Origin: an uncultured Lachnospiraceae bacterium
GTDB lineage: Bacteria > Bacillota > Clostridia > Lachnospirales > Lachnospiraceae
Assembly (NCBI GenBank): GCA_944381505.1
Contig: CALWLK010000046.1
Location: 1 to 57,310 of the forward strand
Direction of reading: 5' to 3'
Length of the DNA stretch: 57,310 bases
Of this stretch, positions 16,324 through 24,393 are shown in pieces (position 1 is the first letter of the stretch; every line of letters starts with the position of its first letter). The notes beneath the pieces are model-generated. The model had not been told where the DNA came from. It was given only the letters and a program-made list of their open reading frames with translations, and searched no databases. The translations under genes and the position numbers were made by a program.

Positions 16324-17541
16324 ATGAGGGGAGCAGGGCTATTCAAAAATTCGGGACGCCGCAGGGCGGCATTCTTTCTTGCGGCTTTTATGACGATATT
16401 TTCGCAGCTTACAGCCTTCGGGCAGTCGGCCTTTTACAGAGAGCCCGCATCAAAGAAGGGGCTTTTGTGTCAGACGGAGGCGATGCTTGCGGACTGTCTT
16501 GAGCTTTCGGCGGATCATGTCATATTCAACGTGCCCATGAGCGCAGCGCTGAAAGAGGGGACTCTGAGAGCCTATGATTCATTTATCAATAAGCTTGACG
16601 CAAACGGGGTTTCCGTCACAGTGGTTCTTTTAAACGACAGGCAGACCGTAAGGCCTGAGCTCATATACGGGGACCAAAACGCCGCCTGCAATTATTTCAT
16701 GTTAAATGTATTTACAGAGGAGGGGAAGCAGGCTGTAAGGGAGGTAGTGGGAGGCCTTGCCGACAGATGGCAAAACAAGGTCTCAAACTGGATAATCGGA
16801 AACGAGATACAGGATCAGATCTGGAATTATATAGGCCCTATGGACGCGGAGACCTACTGCCGCAGATATGCGGAGGCCTTTCGCTTCTGCTATGACCTCA
16901 TAAAGTCCTGTAATTCTCTTGCGGAGGTGTATATACCCTTTGATTACGGCTGGATGAATGAGGAAAACGGCAGCACGAAGTACAGTGGAAGGAACTGCCT
17001 CGATCTCCTTTCGGCCATATTTAAGGAGGGAGGAGATCTGGACTGGGGAGTTGCATGGCATGCCTATCCCGATCCCCTGACGAGCCCTGTATTTTGGGAC
17101 GACGCTCAGGCTGCGGATTCCTCGGAGGCATATATAGTAAACCTTCGAAACCTCCATGTGCTTACCGACTATATGCAGAGGCCCGAGATGCTGTCTCCCA
17201 CGGGAGAGGTCAGGAATATCATCCTTTCGGAGCAGGGCTTTACCTCGGCGGTAAACGGGGTCACGGACGAGAGCCTTCAGGCTGCGGCATATGCCTACGG
17301 ATACTTCATTGCCGAGAGCAACCCCTACATAAAAGCCTTTATGCTCAACCGCCAGGTGGATGCAAAGACAGAGGTTCAGGCGGGGCATTCCTTCGGCATA
17401 TGGAACACGGACATGAACGCCGCGGAGAACGAGAAGCCCACAGGGAAAAAATATCTGTGGCAGGTATTTAAGGATATAGACACGGAAAATAACGGCTATA
17501 TAAAGGAGCTTGTGAGAAATTACACGGGAGCTTCGTTTTAG
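16324..17541 (+). CDS. Secreted DUF5722 protein, glycosidase-like
   Basis: 405 residues with an N-terminal signal peptide (about 1-36, RRAAFFLAAFMTIFSQLTAFG). The body matches DUF5722. It carries SNWIIGNEIQDQIWNYIG and, later, NIILSEQGFTSAVNG. The spaced GNE and SEQG glutamates resemble the acid/base and nucleophile of clan GH-A glycosidases, and DWGVAWHAYPDPL fits a barrel strand; this is inference from motif layout. The ATG at 16324 has AAAGGAGGAGG just upstream; an open frame extending to 16210 lacks a ribosome site. Confidence 0.78.
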   Translation: MRGAGLFKNSGRRRAAFFLAAFMTIFSQLTAFGQSAFYREPASKKGLLCQTEAMLADCLELSADHVIFNVPMSAALKEGTLRAYDSFINKLDANGVSVTVVLLNDRQTVRPELIYGDQNAACNYFMLNVFTEEGKQAVREVVGGLADRWQNKVSNWIIGNEIQDQIWNYIGPMDAETYCRRYAEAFRFCYDLIKSCNSLAEVYIPFDYGWMNEENGSTKYSGRNCLDLLSAIFKEGGDLDWGVAWHAYPDPLTSPVFWDDAQAADSSEAYIVNLRNLHVLTDYMQRPEMLSPTGEVRNIILSEQGFTSAVNGVTDESLQAAAYAYGYFIAESNPYIKAFMLNRQVDAKTEVQAGHSFGIWNTDMNAAENEKPTGKKYLWQVFKDIDTENNGYIKELVRNYTGASF

Positions 17542-17574
17542 CCGAACACAATAAACATTAAAAGGAGACTTGAA

Positions 17575-18099
17575 ATGGAAAAGAAAAATCCTGTAGTTAC
17601 TATTGAGATGGAAAACGGAGACGTTATGAAGGCGGAGCTCTACCCTGATGTGGCTCCCAATACTGTAAACAATTTCATAAGCCTCGCAAAGAGCGGATTT
17701 TATGACGGAGTGATATTTCACAGAGTTATAAAAGGGTTCATGATACAGGGAGGAGATCCCACCGGTACCGGCATGGGCGGTCCCGACTATTCCATAAGAG
17801 GAGAGTTCTCGTCAAACGGCTTTAAAAACGATCTGAAGCATGACAAGGGAGTCCTCTCCATGGCGAGGACCATGGCGCCTGACAGTGCGGGATCACAGTT
17901 TTTCATCATGCATGAGAAATCTCCTCATCTGGACGGACAGTATGCAGCCTTCGGAAGAGTGACGGAGGGGCTTTCCGTTGTAGATAAGATTGCCTCTGTG
18001 AGGACGGATTTCAGGGACAAGCCCGTGGAGGAGCAGAAGATAGCCAAGATGACGGTGGAGACCTTCGGCGAGGAATATCCCGAGCCCGAGAAGTGTTGA
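17575..18099 (+). CDS. Cyclophilin-type peptidyl-prolyl cis-trans isomerase
   Basis: 174 residues, cytosolic (no signal peptide). The cyclophilin motifs are FYDGVIFHRVIKGFMIQGGD, GGPDYSIRGEF, MARTMAPDSAGSQFFIMHEK and DGQYAAFGRVTEG. The active-site Arg (FHRVI) and Phe/Gln residues are present; the usual tryptophan region is replaced by HLDGQYAAFG. It assists proline isomerisation during folding. AAAGGAG precedes the start, and the flavin reductase gene begins one base after the stop. Confidence 0.93.
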   Translation: MEKKNPVVTIEMENGDVMKAELYPDVAPNTVNNFISLAKSGFYDGVIFHRVIKGFMIQGGDPTGTGMGGPDYSIRGEFSSNGFKNDLKHDKGVLSMARTMAPDSAGSQFFIMHEKSPHLDGQYAAFGRVTEGLSVVDKIASVRTDFRDKPVEEQKIAKMTVETFGEEYPEPEKC

Positions 18100-18100
18100 T

Positions 18101-18718
18101 ATGGCAAAGACAGTCAAGGAAAAGAAAAAAGAGCTTAGAAAGAGACAGGCCGAGAAGCACAAGAAGACCCTGTGGAAGCCCGCCACCATGATATATCCTG
18201 TGCCCGCCGTTATGGTGAGCTGCGGAGATTACGACGGGCTCTCCAACATAATCACTGTGGCTTGGACGGGGATAGTGAGCTCCGAGCCGCCGACGGTGTA
18301 CATTTCCGTAAGGCCCGAGAGATACAGCTACGATATCATAAAGGCGAGCGGGGAGTTTGTCATAAATCTCACTACGGAGGCCCTTGTGAAAAAGACGGAC
18401 TTTTGCGGAGTCTGCTCCGGGAGAGACGTTGACAAGTGGGAGGCGATGGATCTCACAAAGGGCAGGGCGGCAAGGGTAAAGGCGCCCCTTATAGAGGAGA
18501 GCCCTGTAAATATAGAGTGCGCCGTTGAGAGTATAGTGAAAGCGGGAAGCCACGATATGTTTATAGCCAAGGTCCTTGGAGTGGACGTGGAGGAGCGCTT
18601 TATAGACGAGAGGGGAAGACTTGACCTCGGAAAGTGCAAGCTCACAGCCTACGCCCACGGGGAGTACTTCGCCTTGGGAAAGCTTTTGGGAAGCTTCGGC
18701 TACTCTGTAAAAAAATAA
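18101..18718 (+). CDS. Flavin reductase family protein (flavoredoxin-like)
   Basis: 205 residues. After a Lys-rich N-terminus (about 1-25) comes an FMN-binding split-barrel flavin reductase domain: YPVPAVMVSCGDYDGLSNII, TVAWTGIVSSEPPTVYISV, GEFVINLTTEALVKKTDFCG and IECAVESIVKAGSHDMFIAK. Members transfer electrons through FMN or bind it as flavoredoxin; the partner is unknown. Linked to the cyclophilin gene with one base between. Confidence 0.88.
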   Translation: MAKTVKEKKKELRKRQAEKHKKTLWKPATMIYPVPAVMVSCGDYDGLSNIITVAWTGIVSSEPPTVYISVRPERYSYDIIKASGEFVINLTTEALVKKTDFCGVCSGRDVDKWEAMDLTKGRAARVKAPLIEESPVNIECAVESIVKAGSHDMFIAKVLGVDVEERFIDERGRLDLGKCKLTAYAHGEYFALGKLLGSFGYSVKK

Positions 18719-18748
18719 GCCAAAACCGGAAAGGAAATATCACAAGCT

Positions 18749-19738
18749 ATGACAGAACCGGATTTATTGAGACCGGAGGATCTGGTATTTAAGAGATTTG
18801 ACGAGGAAGCCCTTGTAAAATGCAGGGAATTCTTCTTTAAGAGGCCCAACAAGAGCTGCGACAGCGGCCCTATGGACAGTTATATATGGAGAAATTATTA
18901 CGACGTTAAATACTGCGTTGTAAATGACGAGGCTCTGCTCATGACGGAATCCGGAAACGGAAAGACGGCGGGGATCATACCGCTTTGCGCTCCGGAAAAG
19001 GCCGGAAAATATTTCAAGCTTTTGGAGAGATATTTTAACGAGGTATTGAAGGCCCCCTTTGTGATCTATCTCGCGGACGAGGAGGGCATGCTTTTGGTAA
19101 AGGAGCAGGGACTTCTCGAGAACTATACCGTGAAGGAGGAGGAAGACCTGAAGGACTACCTCTACAGCGGAGACGAGCTGAGAGAGCTTAAGGGAAGAAA
19201 ATTTGCCAAAAAGAGAAACCACATAAACGGGTTTTTGAAGGCCTATGATGGCAGATGGGAGTACAGAAGCCTGAAGAAGGAGGACAAGACCGAGATAATG
19301 GCCTGCCTTTCGGCTTGGAAGCTCAACAAGGACGCGGCGGGGGAGGAGACCGGAGTGGCCATGGACGAGGAGAGCTATGACGCCATGGAATCTCTGGACG
19401 CGGAGATACTGGGCATCCACGACATCCTGAACCACGAGGTGGTCTTCGACAATGTGAAGGCGGGAGGCATATTCATAGACGGAAGGCTCAAGGCCTTTTC
19501 CATAGGAAACTACAATCCCGCGGAGAGGATGGCCATCATAGATATAGAGAAGGCGGATCCGGACATCACAGGCCTCTATCAGATGATCAACAAGGAGTTT
19601 TTGCTGCATGAGTTTCCCGACGCGGAGATAGTAAACAGGGAGGACGACGTGGGACTCCCGGGCCTCAGAAAGGCGAAGCTCTCGTATTTTCCCATAGGAT
19701 ATGAGAGAAAATATATGATAAAGCAAAAAGGCTTTTAA
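18749..19738 (+). CDS. DUF2156 (LPG-synthase C-terminal-like) protein
   Basis: 329-residue soluble protein. YLYSGDELRELKGRKFAKKR then NHINGFLKAY is the signature of DUF2156, the domain shared with the catalytic part of MprF lysyltransferases, built of tandem GNAT-like folds. DGRLKAFSIGNYNP and MINKEFLLHEFPDAEIVNRE are consistent. It lacks the MprF membrane region, so it probably acts on a soluble aminoacyl-tRNA-dependent or acyl substrate, unknown. No strong ribosome site is seen at the ATG at 18749. Confidence 0.83.
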   Translation: MTEPDLLRPEDLVFKRFDEEALVKCREFFFKRPNKSCDSGPMDSYIWRNYYDVKYCVVNDEALLMTESGNGKTAGIIPLCAPEKAGKYFKLLERYFNEVLKAPFVIYLADEEGMLLVKEQGLLENYTVKEEEDLKDYLYSGDELRELKGRKFAKKRNHINGFLKAYDGRWEYRSLKKEDKTEIMACLSAWKLNKDAAGEETGVAMDEESYDAMESLDAEILGIHDILNHEVVFDNVKAGGIFIDGRLKAFSIGNYNPAERMAIIDIEKADPDITGLYQMINKEFLLHEFPDAEIVNREDDVGLPGLRKAKLSYFPIGYERKYMIKQKGF

Positions 19739-19775
19739 AAGGAGCGGACTTTTAAAGGAGAAGGGCAGCCGAGGG

Positions 19776-20288
19776 ATGGAGAGAGTGAGATTTCTTTCAA
19801 AGGAAGAGTATAAAGATACGGAAAGACTCGCGAGGCTCTGCTTCGGGGAGGAGGACTTTGACGAGGAGTATTACGGTAAGGACATATACAATAATCTCGT
19901 GGCGGTAAAGGAAACAGACGCGGAGATAGTATCAATGGCCCATCTTTCGGGCATGAGGCTCGAGCTTGAGGGGGGCAAAAGCGCAAGGGCCTGCTATGTG
20001 CTCTACGTGGCGACAGACCCCCGGGAGAGACACAAGGGATATATGGACGAGGTCATGTCCTTCTGCACGGAAAGGCTCAGGGACAGGGGCGTTGAGCTCA
20101 TGTTTCTCGTTCCGGTAGACCCCGAGATATATACACATCTCGGCTTCACCCATGAGTGGAGGTTCAACGAGGATGAGAGAGAGCTTCTCTATGCGGACGA
20201 GGGACTTTGCAGCTGCTACGGAAAGAACCTTAACGGAGGCGGCTTTGAGCCCCCTGAAAGGATAGTTCCCGACAGCTCTGTACTTTAA
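19776..20288 (+). CDS. GNAT family N-acetyltransferase
   Basis: 170 residues. The acetyl-CoA site is in YVLYVATDPRERHKGYMDEV (V-x-x-x-x-R-x-x-G-x-M variant) with FLVPVDPEIYTHLGFTHEW closing the fold, similar to Eis-like acetyltransferases. The substrate is unknown. It lies 37 bases after the DUF2156 gene, probably cotranscribed, and is followed by a clear terminator. Confidence 0.83.
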   Translation: MERVRFLSKEEYKDTERLARLCFGEEDFDEEYYGKDIYNNLVAVKETDAEIVSMAHLSGMRLELEGGKSARACYVLYVATDPRERHKGYMDEVMSFCTERLRDRGVELMFLVPVDPEIYTHLGFTHEWRFNEDERELLYADEGLCSCYGKNLNGGGFEPPERIVPDSSVL

Positions 20289-20308
20289 AAATAATGAAAA
20301 ATAACTGC

Positions 20309-20340
20309 AAAAAGCCCTTGCTAAAAAGGGCTTTTTTTGT
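20309..20340 (+). terminator. Terminator before the rpsF operon
   Basis: AAAAAGCCC pairs with GGGCTTTTT across the loop TTGCTAAAAA, ending in seven T. It separates the GNAT gene from the rpsF leader. Confidence 0.88.
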
Positions 20341-20369
20341 TAGTATTATGTATTGCAGCAAATAAATTC

Positions 20370-20420
20370 CTTGCTCCTGAAAAGTTTCAGGGGCCGGATG
20401 ACCAAAAGGAGGTAACGCAT
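20370..20420 (+). promoter_or_regulatory. rpsF leader with hairpin, possible S6:S18 autoregulatory site
   Basis: CCTGAA pairs with TTCAGG around AAGT, followed by GGCCGGATGACC and then AAAGGAGG before rpsF. Many bacteria carry an S6:S18-binding hairpin with a conserved CCG in this leader. The CCG and position fit, but the motif was judged by eye only. Confidence 0.35.
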
Positions 20421-20708
20421 ATGAATAAGTATGAGATCACAGTTATTCTTAGTGCGAAACTCGAGGAGGAGCAGAGAAACGAGAACCTTGAGAAGATCAA
20501 GGCTTACATCACTCGTTTCGGCGGAACCGTAGGTGAGGTTGAGGATTGGGGCAAGAAGAAGCTTGCCTATGATATCCAGCATCAGAGTGAGGGATACTAT
20601 TATCTCATCAACTTTGAGGGAACAGCCGACACACCTAACGAGCTCGAGGCAAATGTTCGCATTATGGAGCCTGTTCTCAGATACTTGGTAGTTAAGAAAG
20701 AGAACTAA
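20421..20708 (+). CDS. rpsF: 30S ribosomal protein S6
   Basis: 95 residues. MNKYEITVILSAKLEEEQRN opens the S6 fold, GGTVGEVEDWGKKKLAYDIQ and EGYYYLINFEG are canonical, and EPVLRYLVVKKEN ends it. It binds 16S rRNA with S18. AAAGGAGG is placed correctly before the ATG at 20421; the frame extends upstream without a start signal. First gene of the conserved rpsF-ssb-rpsR operon. Confidence 0.97.
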   Translation: MNKYEITVILSAKLEEEQRNENLEKIKAYITRFGGTVGEVEDWGKKKLAYDIQHQSEGYYYLINFEGTADTPNELEANVRIMEPVLRYLVVKKEN

Positions 20709-20737
20709 TTAGAGTATTTAAGAGAAAGTGTGAAAGT

Positions 20738-21196
20738 ATGAATAAAGTTATTTTAATGGGCAGACTCACAAGGGATCCCGATATCAGATACACTCAGGGA
20801 GAGAACAGCATGGCGGTTGCGAGATATACCCTCGCGGTCGACAGGCGTATGAGAAGGGACAGCGCCGACGGGCAGCAGACAGCCGATTTCATCGGATGCG
20901 TAGCCTTCGGAAAGAGCGCGGAGTTTGCGGAGAGATACCTTCACCAGGGCACGAAGCTTGTTGTCACAGGTCGTATCCAGACAGGAAGCTACACAAACAA
21001 GGACGGACAGAAGGTCTACACCACAGACGTGGTCGTTGAGGATCAGGAGTTCGCCGAGAGCAAGAACGCACAGTCTCAGGGAGGCTATGATGCAGCCCCC
21101 GCTTATCAGCAGGAGAGACATGTAGAGAGCTCTGTAGGAGACGGATTCATGAATATCCCCGACGGCGTTGAGGACGAGGGACTTCCGTTCAACTAA
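20738..21196 (+). CDS. ssb: Single-stranded DNA-binding protein
   Basis: 152 residues. The OB fold runs from [19 protein letters not shown] through TLAVDRR and [20 protein letters not shown] to VVVEDQEF (about 1-108). A Gln/Gly/Ala-rich linker follows, and the acidic tip DEGLPFN is a variant of DDDIPF that recruits partner proteins. It coats single-stranded DNA in replication and repair. Normal length for a chromosomal SSB and in the conserved rpsF-ssb-rpsR order. Confidence 0.96.
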   Translation: MNKVILMGRLTRDPDIRYTQGENSMAVARYTLAVDRRMRRDSADGQQTADFIGCVAFGKSAEFAERYLHQGTKLVVTGRIQTGSYTNKDGQKVYTTDVVVEDQEFAESKNAQSQGGYDAAPAYQQERHVESSVGDGFMNIPDGVEDEGLPFN

Positions 21197-21218
21197 GAAT
21201 AACAAGGAGGAAATACCA

Positions 21219-21488
21219 ATGGCATTTCAGAAGACTGAAAAGGCAGAGGGAAGCGTAAAGCCCAAGAGACCCGGATTCCGCAGAAGAAGGAAAGTCTGCG
21301 TATTCTGCGGCGAGAAGGCTAAGCCCATCGATTATAAAGATGTCGCTACATTAAAGAAATATATCTCCGAGAGAGGAAAGATACTCCCCAGGAGGATCAC
21401 AGGAAACTGCGCAAAGCACCAGAGAGAGCTTACAGTTGCAGTTAAGAGAGCGAGACATTTAGCGCTCCTCCCCTATTCAGTGGAGTAG
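21219..21488 (+). CDS. rpsR: 30S ribosomal protein S18, zinc-binding form
   Basis: 89 residues. [18 protein letters not shown] supplies a CxxC and [20 protein letters not shown] supplies the CxxH half of a zinc site, so this is a C+ paralogue. [10 protein letters not shown] is the universal C-terminus. The ATG at 21219 has AAGGAGG eight bases upstream, and a codon farther upstream would overlap ssb. The gene ends the operon, followed by a GC-rich terminator. Confidence 0.96.
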   Translation: MAFQKTEKAEGSVKPKRPGFRRRRKVCVFCGEKAKPIDYKDVATLKKYISERGKILPRRITGNCAKHQRELTVAVKRARHLALLPYSVE

Positions 21489-21510
21489 GAAACAGGAAAA
21501 GAGCTGAATT

Positions 21511-21556
21511 ACAGCAAATTAAGACCCCGGCAGACCATGCCGGGGCCTTTTGCTGT
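21511..21556. terminator. Bidirectional terminator after rpsR
   Basis: An inner stem CCCCGGC / GCCGGGG and an outer stem ACAGCAAA / TTTTGCTGT make a long hairpin with weak T/A runs on both sides. It lies between rpsR and the convergent gene ending at 21617. Confidence 0.8.
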
Positions 21557-21616
21557 CGGAAAATCCGAACATATAGCGAACATATAGAGTTACAAGGCAG
21601 AAAGTGCTGACAGAGA

Positions 21617-22315
21617 TCAACCGAAAGCCGGCTGATTGTGGAGTTCAAGGATATAAAAGCCCGGCTCACCGGAACTTTGCATGAGGGTGAGATATAAAGA
21701 GCCTGCTTTCGCATAGGCCTCCCCTTCTCCTGAAGGCTTTGTATAGTCAAATTTCAGATACATCCTGACTCCGTCGAAGTCCTCATCGTAACCTGTTATG
21801 GTATAAGCATCCCCGCCTGCAAAGCCTGCGGCTGCAAGCTCCTCATAATCGATATCCGGCTTGACATATCTGAAATCCGGACTCTCCAAATACTCGCCAT
21901 AGACAGAAAGAAGGATCTTGGCAGCTGAGGTAAAAAACTCTCTTTGCTCGGAGTCAAGGACTCTCAGCAGCTGACGCTCTCCGTCTTTTGTCCACGCTCC
22001 GCTTTGGTCTACAGCAAAACCGTCGGGAGTCGTCAGGCTTTCTGCCATCCGGCCGTCGGAATTAAAGTAGTAGCATTCTGCATATCCGTCGTCATTTCCG
22101 TCTATCCATCTCCAACAGGAGGCGGGATAGCTTCCGTCCGGGCGCTCGTACCACCATTTGCAGGAATCGGTCCCCGCCCCACAGTGCCAATGACCTGAAA
22201 GCTCAAGCTCGGCAGTTCTGAAATTCCGCCAAGTCGGAAGCTCCGAGGCAAAAGCCGGAAGGACGGATATAAGGGACAGAAAGGCAGTGGCTAAGGTCAT
22301 CACATAACGTTTCAT
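21617..22315 (-). CDS. Secreted protein with cell-wall-binding-like repeat
   Basis: 232 residues. A signal peptide (about 1-24, ending AFA) is followed by a region (about 40-100) with WWYERPDGSYPASCWRWIDG then DGYAECYYFNSDGRMAESL. This Trp/Tyr/Gly pattern resembles the choline/cell-wall-binding repeats of Lachnospiraceae surface proteins. The C-terminal half (about 115-232) is not recognised. Probably exported and wall-associated. It has its own transcript on the minus strand and converges on the ribosomal operon. Confidence 0.72.
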   Translation of the reverse strand: MKRYVMTLATAFLSLISVLPAFASELPTWRNFRTAELELSGHWHCGAGTDSCKWWYERPDGSYPASCWRWIDGNDDGYAECYYFNSDGRMAESLTTPDGFAVDQSGAWTKDGERQLLRVLDSEQREFFTSAAKILLSVYGEYLESPDFRYVKPDIDYEELAAAGFAGGDAYTITGYDEDFDGVRMYLKFDYTKPSGEGEAYAKAGSLYLTLMQSSGEPGFYILELHNQPAFG

Positions 22316-22578
22316 TTAGCACCTCCCCGATTATTTTATAATATAATTATAGTATGTCCCGACAGTGTCGGGGCTTAAGATTTTATTACAAATATTCAGG
22401 ATCAGCCATAAAAAAGGGGTATGGAGAAACTGTAGCCGGATAAGCGGTATTTATGATAGAATACTATGGTATTTTGACTTGGAAGTATTGTCCGAGAGCT
22501 CTTACACCGGATCCGTTCCCCATGAGGAAGGTCGGAAATCTGTGATTATGTCTCGAAAGGCAGGTACAGGTATTTAAG
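22316..22578. other. Intergenic region between the secreted protein gene and truA
   Basis: Divergent 263-base gap. AT-rich boxes around 22333-22352 could serve the minus-strand gene. A short hairpin CCCGAC-agt-GTCGGG lies at about 22358. A 70-codon open frame in the gap has no convincing start signal or composition and was not called. Confidence 0.4.
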
Positions 22579-23334
22579 ATGCAGAACTACAAATTTCTCA
22601 TAGAATACGACGGCACTCGCTACAACGGCTGGCAGAGGCTTAAAAATAACGATGAAACCATACAGGGCAAAATAGAGACAGTCCTCTCTCGAATGACGGA
22701 CAAGCCCGTGCAGCTTACGGGAGCGGGGAGGACGGATGCGGGAGTGCATGCCCGAGGGCAAGTGGCAAACGCTTTCTTGGACACAGGGCTTGGGGAGGCG
22801 GATATCCGCGCCTATATGAACAGATATCTCCCCGAGGACATAAGGATACTCTCCGTGGAGAAGGAAGACGAGCGATTTCACAGCAGATTTTGCGCCAGGG
22901 AAAAGCTCTACTGCTATTATATAAGCACAGGGGAGAAGCCCTCTGCATTTCTGAGAAAGTACCTGTATCACCCTGGAGCCGAGGCCTTGAGGGGCTTGGA
23001 CCGGGAAAGGATGGTGGAGGCCGCGTCTCTCCTTACGGGAAGACATGATTTTAAAGCCTTCTGCGGAAACAAGCACATGAAAAAATCCACGGTGAGAGAA
23101 GTGCGCTTAATAGATATAGATTTTTTTCCGGAAAAAGAGATAATAAAGATAAGCTACAGGGGAGACGGCTTCCTTCAATATATGATAAGGATAATGACAG
23201 GGACTCTCCTTGAGGTGGGGCTCGGGAAAAAAGAGCCCTCGGAGATACCTGATATACTTGCTTCGGGAGACAGAGAGCGAGCGGGCTTTACAGCTCCCGC
23301 TTGCGGGCTGTTTTTGGAGGAGATAAGCTTTTAG
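22579..23334 (+). CDS. truA: tRNA pseudouridine synthase A
   Basis: 251 residues. The catalytic aspartate lies in TGAGRTDAGVHARGQV. FLIEYDGTRYNGWQRL opens the TruA domain, with FHSRFCAREKLYCYYI, GRHDFKAFCGN and FLQYMIRIMTGTLLEVGLGK following. It makes pseudouridine at positions 38-40 of tRNA anticodon arms. The ribosome site is weak. Overlap with an upstream extension of the next gene makes that gene's start uncertain. Confidence 0.95.
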   Translation: MQNYKFLIEYDGTRYNGWQRLKNNDETIQGKIETVLSRMTDKPVQLTGAGRTDAGVHARGQVANAFLDTGLGEADIRAYMNRYLPEDIRILSVEKEDERFHSRFCAREKLYCYYISTGEKPSAFLRKYLYHPGAEALRGLDRERMVEAASLLTGRHDFKAFCGNKHMKKSTVREVRLIDIDFFPEKEIIKISYRGDGFLQYMIRIMTGTLLEVGLGKKEPSEIPDILASGDRERAGFTAPACGLFLEEISF

Positions 23335-23372
23335 GGCGGAGCGTCAGACGGGAGAAATCGGATTTACAGCTT

Positions 23373-24368
23373 ATGGACAGACTTTATAAAGAAGAAAAAG
23401 ATGACAATAACGTAGTTTTAAGCGACAAGGAGGCCTCCTCAAAAAGCGGCGGGAGCATAAGAAAGGGCGTAATATGCGCGGTGCTCGGAGCTGTGAGCTG
23501 GGGGCTCTCAGGCACTCTCAGCCAATACATGTTTATGAATTACGAGCTTGATTCCTCGTGGCTCACCACAATGAGGATGACGGCATCGGGGATAGTGCTC
23601 CTTCTGTTGTCTCTTGTCACCGAGAGGAGTGCACTGTGGGGCATAGTAAGCCACAGGAGGGATCTCATCCACGAGATAATATTCGGCATTGCGGGGCTTA
23701 TGTTTTGCCAGTTCGCATATTTGTCGGCGATACAGCACTCGAATTCGGCCACGGCCACAGTGCTCCAGAACTTGAGCGTGCCCCTGATAGCCGTATTCAC
23801 GGCCATTATTACAGGGAAGCTGCCGAAAAAGAAGCAGGTATTCTCCATCATTTTGGCTCTCTTGGGAGTCTTTCTTATAGCCACCCATGGAAATCCCTCG
23901 AGCATGGTGATATCGAAAAAGGGGCTCATGTGGGGCCTCGGCGCGGCGCTGGGAGTCATAACCTACTCCATGCTTTCGGCGGGCCTTGTGGCCAAGTGGG
24001 GGAGCAGGGCGGTAAGCGCCTACGGGATGCTCATAGGAGGAGTGATCCTTGGAGGACTCACCGGCTCCTTCGGAATGAGGCCTGCGCTTGACGTATACGG
24101 ATATATAGTTATGGGTCTCATAGTCCTCATAGGGACGGTGGGGGCCTTCACCCTGTTTTTGGAGGGTATACACGAGCTGGGAGCTGTGAGGGCTACCATC
24201 ATAGGCTGCCTTGAGCCTGTCACGGCCACCATAGTGTCTGCCCTGTGGCTGGGATCGGTGTTTACTCTCCCTGATATATTGGGATTTGTATGTATATTGG
24301 CGACGGTCATCATATTCAATACCGGGGACGGGAGCGACGCCCCCGGGGATGAAGGATCACAAAAATAA
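23373..24368 (+). CDS. DMT/EamA family transporter
   Basis: 331 residues with ten hydrophobic segments in two EamA halves: SWGLSGTLSQYMFMNYEL begins the first and MWGLGAALGVITYSMLSAGL the second. LEPVTATIVSALWLGSVF is the typical penultimate EamA stretch. It is a drug/metabolite exporter family member with unknown substrate. The start is uncertain: the frame is open from 23301 inside truA, and the ATG at 23373 avoids that overlap but has no strong ribosome site. Confidence 0.87.
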   Translation: MDRLYKEEKDDNNVVLSDKEASSKSGGSIRKGVICAVLGAVSWGLSGTLSQYMFMNYELDSSWLTTMRMTASGIVLLLLSLVTERSALWGIVSHRRDLIHEIIFGIAGLMFCQFAYLSAIQHSNSATATVLQNLSVPLIAVFTAIITGKLPKKKQVFSIILALLGVFLIATHGNPSSMVISKKGLMWGLGAALGVITYSMLSAGLVAKWGSRAVSAYGMLIGGVILGGLTGSFGMRPALDVYGYIVMGLIVLIGTVGAFTLFLEGIHELGAVRATIIGCLEPVTATIVSALWLGSVFTLPDILGFVCILATVIIFNTGDGSDAPGDEGSQK

Positions 24369-24393
24369 ATACTGACTGAGAAAGGAAGGCAAA

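Noticed and set aside
22365-22577. 70-codon open frame before truA
   Set aside because: No good ribosome site, odd composition, lies in a promoter gap; no family recognised.
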